A stretch of 64,000 bases of DNA. It comes from Tubiluchus corallicola (Eukaryota > Priapulida > Priapulimorpha > Priapulimorphida > Tubiluchidae). Each line of letters opens with the position of its first letter. Positions within the stretch are counted from its first letter, which is position 1. The stretch covers positions 1 through 64,000 of the forward strand of contig JAQGDQ010002399.1 of assembly GCA_030141605.1 (NCBI GenBank), read 5' to 3'. The notes under the pieces are model-generated. The model ran no database searches. It was not told the DNA's origin and saw only the letters and a program-made list of their open reading frames with translations. Positions 44,025 through 53,446 of the stretch are shown here, in pieces. A program made the translations under genes and the position numbers.

Positions 44025-45134
44025 ATGTCATTTTACAATATCATACAACAATACAAAGACTACGATTTTGAGGAATATTTTCAGAGCCTTACTCCCCAAC
44101 ACATACTAAGTAGTATAGATAGAGAAGTACTTACGCCTACCGACTTTCTCAACCTCCTTTCACCCAAAGCTCAAAACCACATAGAACATATGGCTCAAAG
44201 AGCTTATAGCCTTACTAAGCAGTATTTTGGGCAAACAATAGGTATTTATGCCCCCCTATATATCTCTAATTATTGTGTCAACGACTGTACCTACTGTGGT
44301 TTTAGCAAAAAGAATAAGATAAAAAGAAAGCAACTTACTTTACAGGAAATAGAACAGGAAGCTCGAAAAATACAGCAACAAGGTATTAAACATATTTTAT
44401 TGCTCACAGGTGAAGCAGCTAAACGTACTAATTTTGATTATATTAAGGAGGCTGTCTGCATACTTAGAAAATACTTTCCCTCTGTTTCCGTTGAAATATA
44501 CCCTTTGAATACAAATGCTTATAAGGAATTGAAAGTGCTTGGAGTGGACGGACTGACTGTATATCAAGAGATATATGACGAAAAAAAATACACTGAATAC
44601 CACATATCAGGACCCAAAACCAACTACCAGTACCGCTTACTTACTGCAGAACGCGGAGCAGAAGCAGGTATACGACACATAAGTACAGGCACACTTTTTG
44701 GCTTGGGTAAGCTGCATAGTGAAGCTTTCTTTTCTGGATTGCACTCTCATTATTTGATGAATAAATACATAGATACAGAGTTTAGCCTGTCTATGCCACG
44801 TATAAAAAATGCAGTGGGAGGATTTCAAACTCAACACGAATTAGACGACAAAACCTTTGTGCAATACCTACTTGCTTACCGTCTTTTTCTACCCCGTGTA
44901 GGTATTAACCTTTCTACTCGTGAGAGTGCCAAATTTAGAGATAATCTAATAGGATTAGGTGTTACTCGTTTCTCCGCAGGCTCAAAAACAGATGTAGGCG
45001 GATATAGCTTACAGGAGAAATCAACACAACAATTTGCCCTCTCTGACGAACGTACTGTAAAACAAATAGCTCAAAGTATAAAAAAGCATAATTACCAAGT
45101 AGTATATAAGGACTGGGAGCTTATTCAATTTTAA
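44025..45134 (+). CDS. thiH: 2-iminoacetate synthase (tyrosine lyase)
   Basis: The protein has 369 residues and is a radical SAM enzyme. The cluster motif is Cys84-x3-Cys88-x2-Cys91 in NYCVNDCTYCGF. The conserved ThiH words follow: LLLTGEAAKRTNFDYI, VEIYPLNTNAYKELKVLGVDGLTVYQE, HISTGTLFGLG, SMPRIKNAVGGF and RVGINLSTRESAKFRDNLIGLGVTRFSAGSKTDVGGY. It splits tyrosine to p-cresol and dehydroglycine for the thiazole ring of thiamine. The next gene (thiE type) starts 9 bases after its stop. thiG, thiS, thiC and thiF are not in the window. Confidence 0.94.
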   Translation: MSFYNIIQQYKDYDFEEYFQSLTPQHILSSIDREVLTPTDFLNLLSPKAQNHIEHMAQRAYSLTKQYFGQTIGIYAPLYISNYCVNDCTYCGFSKKNKIKRKQLTLQEIEQEARKIQQQGIKHILLLTGEAAKRTNFDYIKEAVCILRKYFPSVSVEIYPLNTNAYKELKVLGVDGLTVYQEIYDEKKYTEYHISGPKTNYQYRLLTAERGAEAGIRHISTGTLFGLGKLHSEAFFSGLHSHYLMNKYIDTEFSLSMPRIKNAVGGFQTQHELDDKTFVQYLLAYRLFLPRVGINLSTRESAKFRDNLIGLGVTRFSAGSKTDVGGYSLQEKSTQQFALSDERTVKQIAQSIKKHNYQVVYKDWELIQF

Positions 45135-45143
45135 AAAAAGACT

Positions 45144-46172
45144 ATGAAAAGTATATATCGTATCATAGATGCCAATCTCAACCGTGCTGCCGAAGGCATT
45201 AGAGTAGTAGAAGACTTGATGCGCTTTCTGTATGAGGATAAGACTATTGCCTCTCTGCTGCGAAATCTACGCCACAAATTGAGAAAAACTTTTGCAAAAG
45301 ACGATATACACTTTCTTAATCATAGAAATATAAGAGAGGATGTAGGGGTAGAAATAAGCAATTCTAATACCCACGACAATAAAACAAGTGTTCAACAATT
45401 GTTGCAAGCTAACTTGAAAAGGATAGAAGAAGCCTTGCGCGTAATGGAAGAAACATTTAAAGTAGCCAAGCAATATTCTCTTGCCAAGCAGCTAGAAGCC
45501 CTACGGTACAACACCTATGACATAGAAAAGCAGATACAAATAAAACTACAAAAGATTATCCCTATTGGACTGTATGGTATTACAGCAGAAAAATTTGCTA
45601 ATGGAAGAACTAATATAGAATGTGTAAAACAAATGGTGCAAGCAGGCATAAAAATCATACAATATCGTGAAAAAGACAAGCCAATAAGAGAAAAAATAGC
45701 AGAAGCCAAGCAAATAGCAACCTTTTGTAAAAAGACCAATGTTCTTTTTATTATGAATGACCATCCAGATATAGCATTGCTGGTAGACGCTGATGGCGTA
45801 CATATAGGACAAAATGATATGCATATTGCTGATGTAAGAAAAATAGTAGGTGAACATAAAATAATAGGAGTCTCTACCCACGCTCCTGCACAGGCACAAC
45901 AGGCTGTGAAAGATGGTGCTGACTATATAGGTGTAGGTCCCATATTTCCCACCACAACCAAAGACCGCAAGCCTGTAGGTTTGGAATATTTAGAATATGT
46001 AACAACCAACATCAAGCTGCCTTATGTAGCTATAGGAGGTATTAAGGAAAACAATATAGACCAAATAGCTCAACGAGGTGCTCAACGTATTAGTCTTGTA
46101 AGTGAGATAGTAGGAGCAGACGATATTTCTAAAAAAGTAATGAGCTTAAATGAAAAGCTGAAAATAAAATGA
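45144..46172 (+). CDS. thiE: ThiD2-ThiE fusion, thiamine-phosphate synthase
   Basis: The protein has 342 residues. Residues 1-135 form the ThiD2-like N-domain with IYRIIDANLNRAAEGIRVVEDLMRF, the conserved opening, and LQANLKRIEEALRVMEE. Residues about 140-340 are ThiE, a TIM barrel with GLYGIT, IKIIQYREKD, FIMNDHPDIALLVDADGVHIGQND, IIGVSTHAPAQAQQA, DYIGVGPIFPTTTKD and AIGGI. ThiE joins HMP pyrophosphate with thiazole phosphate; ThiD2 is thought to act on HMP phosphate. Both substrates of the last steps would thus be handled by one chain, next to ThiH. Confidence 0.93.
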   Translation: MKSIYRIIDANLNRAAEGIRVVEDLMRFLYEDKTIASLLRNLRHKLRKTFAKDDIHFLNHRNIREDVGVEISNSNTHDNKTSVQQLLQANLKRIEEALRVMEETFKVAKQYSLAKQLEALRYNTYDIEKQIQIKLQKIIPIGLYGITAEKFANGRTNIECVKQMVQAGIKIIQYREKDKPIREKIAEAKQIATFCKKTNVLFIMNDHPDIALLVDADGVHIGQNDMHIADVRKIVGEHKIIGVSTHAPAQAQQAVKDGADYIGVGPIFPTTTKDRKPVGLEYLEYVTTNIKLPYVAIGGIKENNIDQIAQRGAQRISLVSEIVGADDISKKVMSLNEKLKIK

Positions 46173-46189
46173 ATTGTGCATTTACGCTA

Positions 46190-46270
46190 ATTTAACCCTA
46201 ATTTTTAAAGCAGATATGCACAAAACTTACCTTATATGCTAATATAAAGCATACAAATAGCCTAAAAAAA
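46190..46270. repeat. Intergenic repeat, copy 3 (short)
   Basis: It shares the block ATATGCTAATATAA, CATACAAA and AGCCTAA with the two copies around 26.5 and 27.5 kb. The rest of 46173-46613 is AT-rich and shows no gene; the promoter of the PUL should lie in it. Confidence 0.55.
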
Positions 46271-46613
46271 AGACTCCTTCTTTATATACAGAGAAACACT
46301 AAAAAAAAGTTGGGATAGCAAAAGCAGCTTTTTTGAGGGAGGGCTATAACTATAATATAACAACACTCACTACACCTATGACAACAACAATTTCAAATAA
46401 GAAAAAAAAGTATCATTATTTATAAAAAATGTACTGGCTTCTATATGAGTGTTCCAATACATTTGCTTCATATTTAATGAGGTCTGGAATACTTGTATGG
46501 GGACTATTAAAACCTTACTCCTCTAAACTAAGAACAAACAACAAATTTCTATTCATTATCCTACTCATTATATGCTAAAAGTATAACGTTGATTTTGTTT
46601 AAAAAAAGAAAAA

Positions 46614-49600
46614 ATGCTTCGAAGGCTAAGAATAACAATACTTGTTTCTTTTATCAGTACTTCCTCTTTTTCTCAAATCAGAACAATTAGCGGATTAGTG
46701 AAATCAAATGATGGAGAACCCTTGCCGGGTGCTTCTGTTTCCATAGAAGACAAGGCAAAAGGAACAATTACTGATATGCACGGACGCTTTTCATTTCAGG
46801 CAGAAAAAGGAGATATATTACTATTTTCATTTCTTGGGTTTGAAACCAAAAGAATAGAAGTTTTAAACCAATCTTTTATAGATGTTGTTCTTGGTGAAGA
46901 AACACAGCAAATAGGCGAAGTCATTATTGTTAGTTCTGGATATTTTGATGAAACAAAAAGGGAAGTAGCAGGTGCTATTGGGCAAGTGAGAGTAGATGAT
47001 ATGGCAACAAAAAATCCAAATACTTTAGAAACACTCCTACAAGGAAGAGTAGCAGGAGTAGTGGTTAGTGAAACAGGTGAGCCGGGAGGAGGAATAAGCA
47101 TTAATGTGCGAGGAGCTAACTCTATGTTTGGGACAACACAGCCCCTTTACATTGTTGATGGAATACCTATTGACCCTATTGCAGATGCAGAGGGGAGTAC
47201 AGCAGGAGGAGAAGCACAATCTTCTCTCAACTTCATAAACCCTGCCGACATTGAGAAGTTAGAAGTTTTGAGAGATGCCGCATCTACTGCACTTTATGGT
47301 TCAAGAGGGGCTAATGGTGTAGTTCTCATCACCACTAAAAGAGGAAAAACAGGAAAAGGAATATTAAATGTATCTGCCAATATATCCATTTCTACAGTAG
47401 CTAAAACCATAGATGTATTAGATGGACCAGGGTTTGCAGAATACCTTAACCAAAGACAAATTAACGAATTCTATAAAAAGATAACTAATCCCAATAGAAA
47501 CGGTGCAACAATGGTATATGATGGAACACAACCTATCAATGGCTTTTCTTTTGATGGTGTAGTTCTAAATTTGCCTTACAACTGGGTAGATGACCCCCTA
47601 CCTTCTCAAGTCCCAATCAGTACCGATTGGCAAGATGAGGTCTACCAACTGGCAGCAACCCAAAAATACAATATTGGATATTCTGGAGGAGACGACAAAG
47701 GAACTTATTCCTTGCGATTAGGAATGTCTGATAATGAAGGAGTGATTATCAATACCAAAAACCAACGATTAACCTACAATATGGATGTTTTTAAAAAATT
47801 GCACGCAAATACACTTACCCTACGCTCTAAAACCAACGTTTCTTATACTAAGGGCAGAGCAGGCTCAATAAACAACGGAGCAGTATATCAGAATAGAGGT
47901 GTTGTATCTCAAACCCTACGCTTTCAACCTCTTTATGGACTATTGGAAGAAGGAGATGATGTGGAAAATGCCTATGCCTTATTTAATGATGGTCAACCAG
48001 CATCTAATCCCTATACACTGGCTACCGAGCTTCAAGACCAAAAAACAGCTTATACTGTTTTTCAGTCTTTAATTCTTAAAGCACAAGTAAATCCAGTTTT
48101 TACTTATACACTTAAAGGCTCTGTAAACTATCAAAACAGTTTGAGGGATACCTATTATCCAACAACTACACAAAGAGGGCTTAGAAACAATGGAGAAGCA
48201 TCTTACTCTACTCTATTAAATCAAAAATGGTATATAGAAAACAACCTATTCTTTAAAAAGAAAATAAAGAAACACAATACTAGCCTTCTTCTTCTAAACA
48301 CTTTAGAGAAAAACGATGTTCGTTCTCTGTTTAGCAGAGTTTATGGTTTTCCCGGAGATTATACAGGATACTATGATTTGTCTATCGCTTCAGATGTCTT
48401 ACCTCCAGTTTCTGCCTATCACGATTTTACTTTGGCTTCATTTATGGCAAGAGCCGCTTACAACTACAATTATAAATACATATTTAATGCCTCAATAAGG
48501 GCAGATGGTTCTTCCAAATTTGCAAAAAATAACAAATGGGGTATTTTCCCTTCCGTAGCTTTTGCTTGGTTGATGGTAAAAGAAGATTTTATGAAAGATA
48601 TACACGCCATCAATAATATGAAACTGAGATTGAGCTATGGTCAAATAGGAAACAACCCTATAACCCCTTACCAGTCCTTAGGAACATTAGAATCTACAAC
48701 TTATAATTTTGATGAAAAAGTAGTCTCAGGGTATTATTACAGCAATCTGGCTAATGACAATCTCACTTGGGAGAGAACAGAGCAATACAACATAGGTTTA
48801 GATATGGGACTATGGGACAACCTTGTTACCTTAGAAGCTGATGTATATTATAAAGTAACCAAAGACTTATTACAAAGAGTACAACGTCCTCCTTCGTCAG
48901 GTTTTCCCGAGATAATAGATAATTTTGGAGAGGTAGAGAACAAAGGAATAGAATTGAGTTTAGGAGTTTCTCCCATAAGAGGCAAAAAATTGAACTGGGA
49001 CATTACAGCCATATTTGGGCTGAACAGAAATAAACTCTTGAGCCTAAACAGAGATGCAAGCTACCAAAGAGGGCCTAATGTAGCATTCGACGAACCTGCC
49101 AATATGTTTATGGAAGGAAAACCTCTTGGAATATTTTGGGGAGCAGAAACCGATGGAGTATATGAAGATTGGGAAGAAGCCTTAGCAAGTGGAATACAAG
49201 GTGCTGCTCCGGGAGAAATAAAATATGTAAACAGAAACATAGATTACTTACAAGATGCCAATGGAGAATACATTTTAGATGCAGAAGGAAACCGTATAGA
49301 GCTGGAACAACAGATTATCAACTTCGAAGACTATACACAGATAGGAGACCCCAACCCTGATTTTACCCTAAGTTTAAACAACTATTTTACCTATAAACAA
49401 TTTACCTTTTCATTTCTAATTACTGCTCAAAAAGGAGGAGATATTCTATGGTTAGATGGTTTAACTATCGAAGCAATGCATAACACAACTAATATGAGTA
49501 CTGATGCTTATAACAACTCGTGGAAAGCCCCTCTGGAAGTAGATATAGGACGCCAAACCATAACATACAATCAGCAAGAAGGCAATTTAGGAGAGGCATT

Positions 49601-49898
49601 ACACCCTGCACCTTCTACTACCAACAGTAATAGGGTAAGGATGAGCGATAGAGCAATTTATGACGGCTCGTTCATTAGATTAAAAAATGTGGTAATAAGT
49701 TACAGACCCCCAATCAAAAAGCTAAAAGGAGACTTAACTCTTTCCGTAGTAGGACGAAATTTACTCACATTTACCAACTATCCCGGCTACGACCCTGAAG
49801 TTACTTCACACGCAGGAAACCCTCAAAAAATGGGAGTAGACCTTGGTGCTTATCCGGGAATTAGAAGTATCAACTTTGGAGTAGACTTTAAATTTTGA
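46614..49898 (+). CDS. SusC/RagA family TonB-dependent outer-membrane receptor
   Basis: The protein has 1094 residues. The signal peptide is followed by a carboxypeptidase-regulatory-like domain (TISGLVKSNDGEPLPGASVSIEDK..., ending FLGFETKRIEV), then a plug domain with LLQGRVAGVVVSETGEPGGG, the SusC-typical QPLYIVDGIPID and LRDAASTALYGSRGANGVVLITTKRG. A 22-strand barrel closes with INFGVDFKF. It imports oligosaccharides in complex with a SusD lipoprotein, which is encoded 13 bases downstream. It heads a seven-gene PUL with sulfatases; the substrate is likely a sulfated glycan. Confidence 0.95.
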   Translation: MLRRLRITILVSFISTSSFSQIRTISGLVKSNDGEPLPGASVSIEDKAKGTITDMHGRFSFQAEKGDILLFSFLGFETKRIEVLNQSFIDVVLGEETQQIGEVIIVSSGYFDETKREVAGAIGQVRVDDMATKNPNTLETLLQGRVAGVVVSETGEPGGGISINVRGANSMFGTTQPLYIVDGIPIDPIADAEGSTAGGEAQSSLNFINPADIEKLEVLRDAASTALYGSRGANGVVLITTKRGKTGKGILNVSANISISTVAKTIDVLDGPGFAEYLNQRQINEFYKKITNPNRNGATMVYDGTQPINGFSFDGVVLNLPYNWVDDPLPSQVPISTDWQDEVYQLAATQKYNIGYSGGDDKGTYSLRLGMSDNEGVIINTKNQRLTYNMDVFKKLHANTLTLRSKTNVSYTKGRAGSINNGAVYQNRGVVSQTLRFQPLYGLLEEGDDVENAYALFNDGQPASNPYTLATELQDQKTAYTVFQSLILKAQVNPVFTYTLKGSVNYQNSLRDTYYPTTTQRGLRNNGEASYSTLLNQKWYIENNLFFKKKIKKHNTSLLLLNTLEKNDVRSLFSRVYGFPGDYTGYYDLSIASDVLPPVSAYHDFTLASFMARAAYNYNYKYIFNASIRADGSSKFAKNNKWGIFPSVAFAWLMVKEDFMKDIHAINNMKLRLSYGQIGNNPITPYQSLGTLESTTYNFDEKVVSGYYYSNLANDNLTWERTEQYNIGLDMGLWDNLVTLEADVYYKVTKDLLQRVQRPPSSGFPEIIDNFGEVENKGIELSLGVSPIRGKKLNWDITAIFGLNRNKLLSLNRDASYQRGPNVAFDEPANMFMEGKPLGIFWGAETDGVYEDWEEALASGIQGAAPGEIKYVNRNIDYLQDANGEYILDAEGNRIELEQQIINFEDYTQIGDPNPDFTLSLNNYFTYKQFTFSFLITAQKGGDILWLDGLTIEAMHNTTNMSTDAYNNSWKAPLEVDIGRQTITYNQQEGNLGEALHPAPSTTNSNRVRMSDRAIYDGSFIRLKNVVISYRPPIKKLKGDLTLSVVGRNLLTFTNYPGYDPEVTSHAGNPQKMGVDLGAYPGIRSINFGVDFKF

Positions 49899-49911
49899 AA
49901 TACTAAACACA

Positions 49912-51576
49912 GTGAAAAAACATATACAAATATTTATTCTTTGTCCCCTTCTGCTTCTAAGTGCTTGTACTAAATTTTTAGAAGAGAAGCCCTTGGTAAA
50001 TTTAGATTTTGAAAACTTTTACCAAGATGAAACAGATGCACTGACAGGACTTAATGCTGCCTATGCTGCATTAAAAACCAATGGTTATTATCGGCAAATT
50101 TTTCCCACTGTTTTATTAACAGCTTGTGATATTGCAGGAAGTAACAATATAAAAAATATAGACTTCAATCAGGGGACAGTTACCTCTACCAGCTCCCAAT
50201 TAGGAGATATATGGACGAGTATATATGTAGCAATAAAAGAAGCCAATGTAGTAATAGAAAGAGTACCACAAATTGCCGATATGGATATTTCATTGAGAGA
50301 TAGAATAGTGGGAGAAGCCCGTTTTTTAAGAGCTTTACATTACTTTATCTTGGTGAGAATTTGGGGAAAAGTACCTGTAAGGTTAAACTTAGTAGCTCCT
50401 GAAGATGATGGATACCTGCCCGTTTCTGAAATAAGTGAAGTATATAATGTTGTCATTCAAGACCTTAAATACGCTGCTGAAAAATGTTGGAAACGAGGTG
50501 AAGAACGTGATGGCAAAACCAATGAACTTGGAAGAGCAACCCAAGAAGCTGCCCACGGAATGCTTGCTCAAGTATACTTGCATATAGCTTCATCAGCACG
50601 TTCTTATTTACAAGGAGGAACAATAGGATTGTTACCTTATGGCGTATTTAGCAACTATGAAGCCTATTACGACTCTTGTATTCAAGAAGCTACTTGGGTC
50701 ATTGAAAAAGGGAACAGTCATCTTTTGAGCAATTTTGCAGGTATTTTTGAGGCTCTGGCTGGGAATAATGAAGAGATTCTTTTTGATGTTCAAAGCTCCT
50801 CTACTCCCGGGCAGGGATCTGCTATCTCCAACTTATTTTGTCCTAGAAATTCAGGGCTGGCAGGAAGTGGGTTTGGAGGAAATCATAGAATTTATGCCGA
50901 CTTTATGAAACTAAAAGCATTTAAAGATGAAACAGGAATAGACACTTCTGATATCCGTTTTCATTTAAGTATTATCAAAGAATATCAAGACTTGGACTGG
51001 AAATATACTATATTAGCAGAAGGAAACCACATATACTCTGCCTATAAAAGAGAATCACTTTCAACAGGAGAAGCAGGCAATAACCTCGCTGGAACATATA
51101 CTTCTAAATACATAGACACTAGGGCAACTACAGAATACACCAGCTCGCAAAATTGGCATGTTTTAAGATTGTCCGAAGTTTATTTAATGAGAGCCGAAGC
51201 CCTTGCCGAAAAATCAGGTATCCCTTCTAATGCCTATCCCGACATAAATGAGGTTAGAAGCTACCGTAATGTTCCAGATATAGACGATAGTTATTTAGAC
51301 AATTTTAGAAAGTTTAACATAGAAACATATTCTTATGAAACTATTGCCGAACCTATGGAAAAATTTAGGGAAGCCATATTACACGAACGAACCCTAGAAC
51401 TGCTGATGGAAGGACATCGCTACTACGATATTCTTCGACTAGGAAAACTGTTAGAAAAAAACAAAGCCACCAAAGGCAATGCAGACCCTAATATGAATGA
51501 ATACTATGGAAATGATGCAAGTTATTTTTGGGCTATACCCCAAATTGAACGAGACACCAACCCTGCTATACAATAA
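49912..51576 (+). CDS. SusD/RagB family glycan-binding lipoprotein
   Basis: The protein has 554 residues with a GTG start 13 bases after susC. The lipobox is LLSAC with Cys19, so it is surface-anchored. The SusD fold is shown by KFLEEKPLVNLDFENFYQDE, the helix pairs around GEARFLRALHYFILVRIWGKVPV, WHVLRLSEVYLMRAEALAE, LHERTLELLMEGHRYYDILRLGK and the end FWAIPQIERDTNPAIQ. It caps the SusC barrel and binds the glycan. The pair with the preceding gene is the hallmark of a PUL. Confidence 0.95.
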   Translation: MKKHIQIFILCPLLLLSACTKFLEEKPLVNLDFENFYQDETDALTGLNAAYAALKTNGYYRQIFPTVLLTACDIAGSNNIKNIDFNQGTVTSTSSQLGDIWTSIYVAIKEANVVIERVPQIADMDISLRDRIVGEARFLRALHYFILVRIWGKVPVRLNLVAPEDDGYLPVSEISEVYNVVIQDLKYAAEKCWKRGEERDGKTNELGRATQEAAHGMLAQVYLHIASSARSYLQGGTIGLLPYGVFSNYEAYYDSCIQEATWVIEKGNSHLLSNFAGIFEALAGNNEEILFDVQSSSTPGQGSAISNLFCPRNSGLAGSGFGGNHRIYADFMKLKAFKDETGIDTSDIRFHLSIIKEYQDLDWKYTILAEGNHIYSAYKRESLSTGEAGNNLAGTYTSKYIDTRATTEYTSSQNWHVLRLSEVYLMRAEALAEKSGIPSNAYPDINEVRSYRNVPDIDDSYLDNFRKFNIETYSYETIAEPMEKFREAILHERTLELLMEGHRYYDILRLGKLLEKNKATKGNADPNMNEYYGNDASYFWAIPQIERDTNPAIQ

Positions 51577-51595
51577 AAAAAGTAATTAATTTATT

Positions 51596-53425
51596 ATGAA
51601 AATAAAAACTATTATACTTTCGACCCTTTTTATTTTTAATATTGTATCTATTCTTGCCCAAGAACAATACAATGTAGTATTAATCGTTTCTGACCAACAC
51701 AGAATAAAATCAACAGGCTGTTACGGAGATGAAATCGTAAAAACGCCTAATATTGATTTTCTTGCATCGCAAGGAGTAAAATTTACCCAATGCTATACTC
51801 CCGCACCCATATGTGCTCCTGCACGAGCAGCTATTTTTACAGGACTTTTTCCCTATCAGAACAAAGCATTGTATCACAAAGCACCTGTTAAAGCCCCGAA
51901 TGGGAGAACCAAATACCTAGGTCCTGGTAAATCTGCAGAAACAAGTTATAGAAAAGGAATTGTTACTATGGCAGAATTCTTTCAAGAAAAAGGCTATCTC
52001 ACTTCAGGGATTGGAAAAATGCACGTGCATGGTGAAATGCAAAAAGGAGTGGATGATAAACTCCCACAAGGTAACTTTATGGGATTTGACACAACATCCC
52101 TACGCTATTACACCCACTTCCCCGGGGGACACTACGAAGACCATAAAGATGGAACTCCCTACAAGAAATATAGAGAAATGGGAGAATACAAACGGGAGCC
52201 TTTAAACCAAGAATACAAACCTACTCTTGTAGAGAACGAAGAAGATGTATTTGATATGTTGGTTACTCAACAATCTTCCGATTTCATAAAGCAGGCTGCA
52301 AAAAAAGGAAAACCTTTCTTTACTTATGTAGGACTGGAAAAACCCCATATGCCTTTTACCACTATTCAACGACTTTTAGATTTATACGACCCTCAGGATT
52401 TTTCTTTTCCTCCAACTTACAACGAAGTCAAAAAGAAAGGAAAATACCCTTGGGTGCCTGATTGGATACACAACGGGTTACCGTTGAACCACCCAGAAAA
52501 AGCAAAAAATGTAATGGCCTCCTACTATGCCTGCATCACTGAAGTAGATGAAAATGTAGGCAAGATTATTCAAACACTTAAAGAAACAGGGCAGTTAGAT
52601 AAAACTATTATTATTTACACTACCGACCACGGAGAGCATCTTTTTGACCACGGGCTAAGAGGAAAGCACAATATGTTTGACGATGCTGTACGTGTGCCTT
52701 TTATTGTTTATTGTCCATCTCTTTTGGGAGAAAAACCCAAAACTATTACTAGCCTTACTAACTTGTTAGATATTTATCCTACTCTATGCGACTTACTAAA
52801 TTGGGAAGTGCCTAAAAATCTTTCTGGAAGATCATTAAAGCCTGCACTTATTGGAGAAAAAGAAAATCCATTTCCAAGTAGAAGAGTATTTTGCGAATAC
52901 CATTCAGGAAACTACAAAGCCTTTCCCGAAGAAAGATACTTACCCTCTCGTATGATGAGATACTGGAATATGAAATACATTTATACACACGGTATGATAG
53001 ACCAATTATACTATATGAAGGACGACCCAGATGAATTGAAAAATTTAGCTTTTAACCAAGCACAAGAAGAAAAACTTTTAAAAATGCGGTTGATGGCTTT
53101 AGACGGTTGGAATTTTAGTGATTTTCCTCTGATGAAACTAAAACTAAAAGACAAAAAAACACTTACGTGGACCGCCTTTGAAGGAGTAAAAGAATATATT
53201 GTTTTTGGCTCTTCTAAACCTTCACCCGAATTAGCAAAAATAGTGAAAAGAAACATAAATGCAGAAAGTATAAAAATTTCTGAATTATCAGAAACATATA
53301 ACTACTATTGGGTAATGGCAGTGCCTAAATATAGTCGCACTGTTAAACGTTTTGGTGAAAAACCTGTGCTAATGGAAAAATTGCCACCTAATATTCCACT
53401 TACAAACAAATTAAGTATAAAATAA
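51596..53425 (+). CDS. Secreted S1-family sulfatase with extra C-terminal Fn3-like domain
   Basis: The protein has 609 residues. A signal peptide ends ILAQ. The sulfatase core begins YNVVLIVSDQHR (metal Asp33) and has the formylglycine motif Cys73-A-P-A-Arg77, so it needs a formylglycine-generating maturase. Further on are GIGKMHVHGE, FFTYVGLEKPHMPF and the metal pair IYTTDHGEHLFDHGLRGKH. After the core (about residue 500) a separate strand-rich piece (TLTWTAFEGVKEYIVFGSS to YNYYWVMAVPKYSR) looks like an Fn3-type module, perhaps for glycan binding. It should remove sulfate esters from the PUL's glycan. Confidence 0.9.
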   Translation: MKIKTIILSTLFIFNIVSILAQEQYNVVLIVSDQHRIKSTGCYGDEIVKTPNIDFLASQGVKFTQCYTPAPICAPARAAIFTGLFPYQNKALYHKAPVKAPNGRTKYLGPGKSAETSYRKGIVTMAEFFQEKGYLTSGIGKMHVHGEMQKGVDDKLPQGNFMGFDTTSLRYYTHFPGGHYEDHKDGTPYKKYREMGEYKREPLNQEYKPTLVENEEDVFDMLVTQQSSDFIKQAAKKGKPFFTYVGLEKPHMPFTTIQRLLDLYDPQDFSFPPTYNEVKKKGKYPWVPDWIHNGLPLNHPEKAKNVMASYYACITEVDENVGKIIQTLKETGQLDKTIIIYTTDHGEHLFDHGLRGKHNMFDDAVRVPFIVYCPSLLGEKPKTITSLTNLLDIYPTLCDLLNWEVPKNLSGRSLKPALIGEKENPFPSRRVFCEYHSGNYKAFPEERYLPSRMMRYWNMKYIYTHGMIDQLYYMKDDPDELKNLAFNQAQEEKLLKMRLMALDGWNFSDFPLMKLKLKDKKTLTWTAFEGVKEYIVFGSSKPSPELAKIVKRNINAESIKISELSETYNYYWVMAVPKYSRTVKRFGEKPVLMEKLPPNIPLTNKLSIK

Positions 53426-53446
53426 TAAATAATAGCCAACAAGGGG

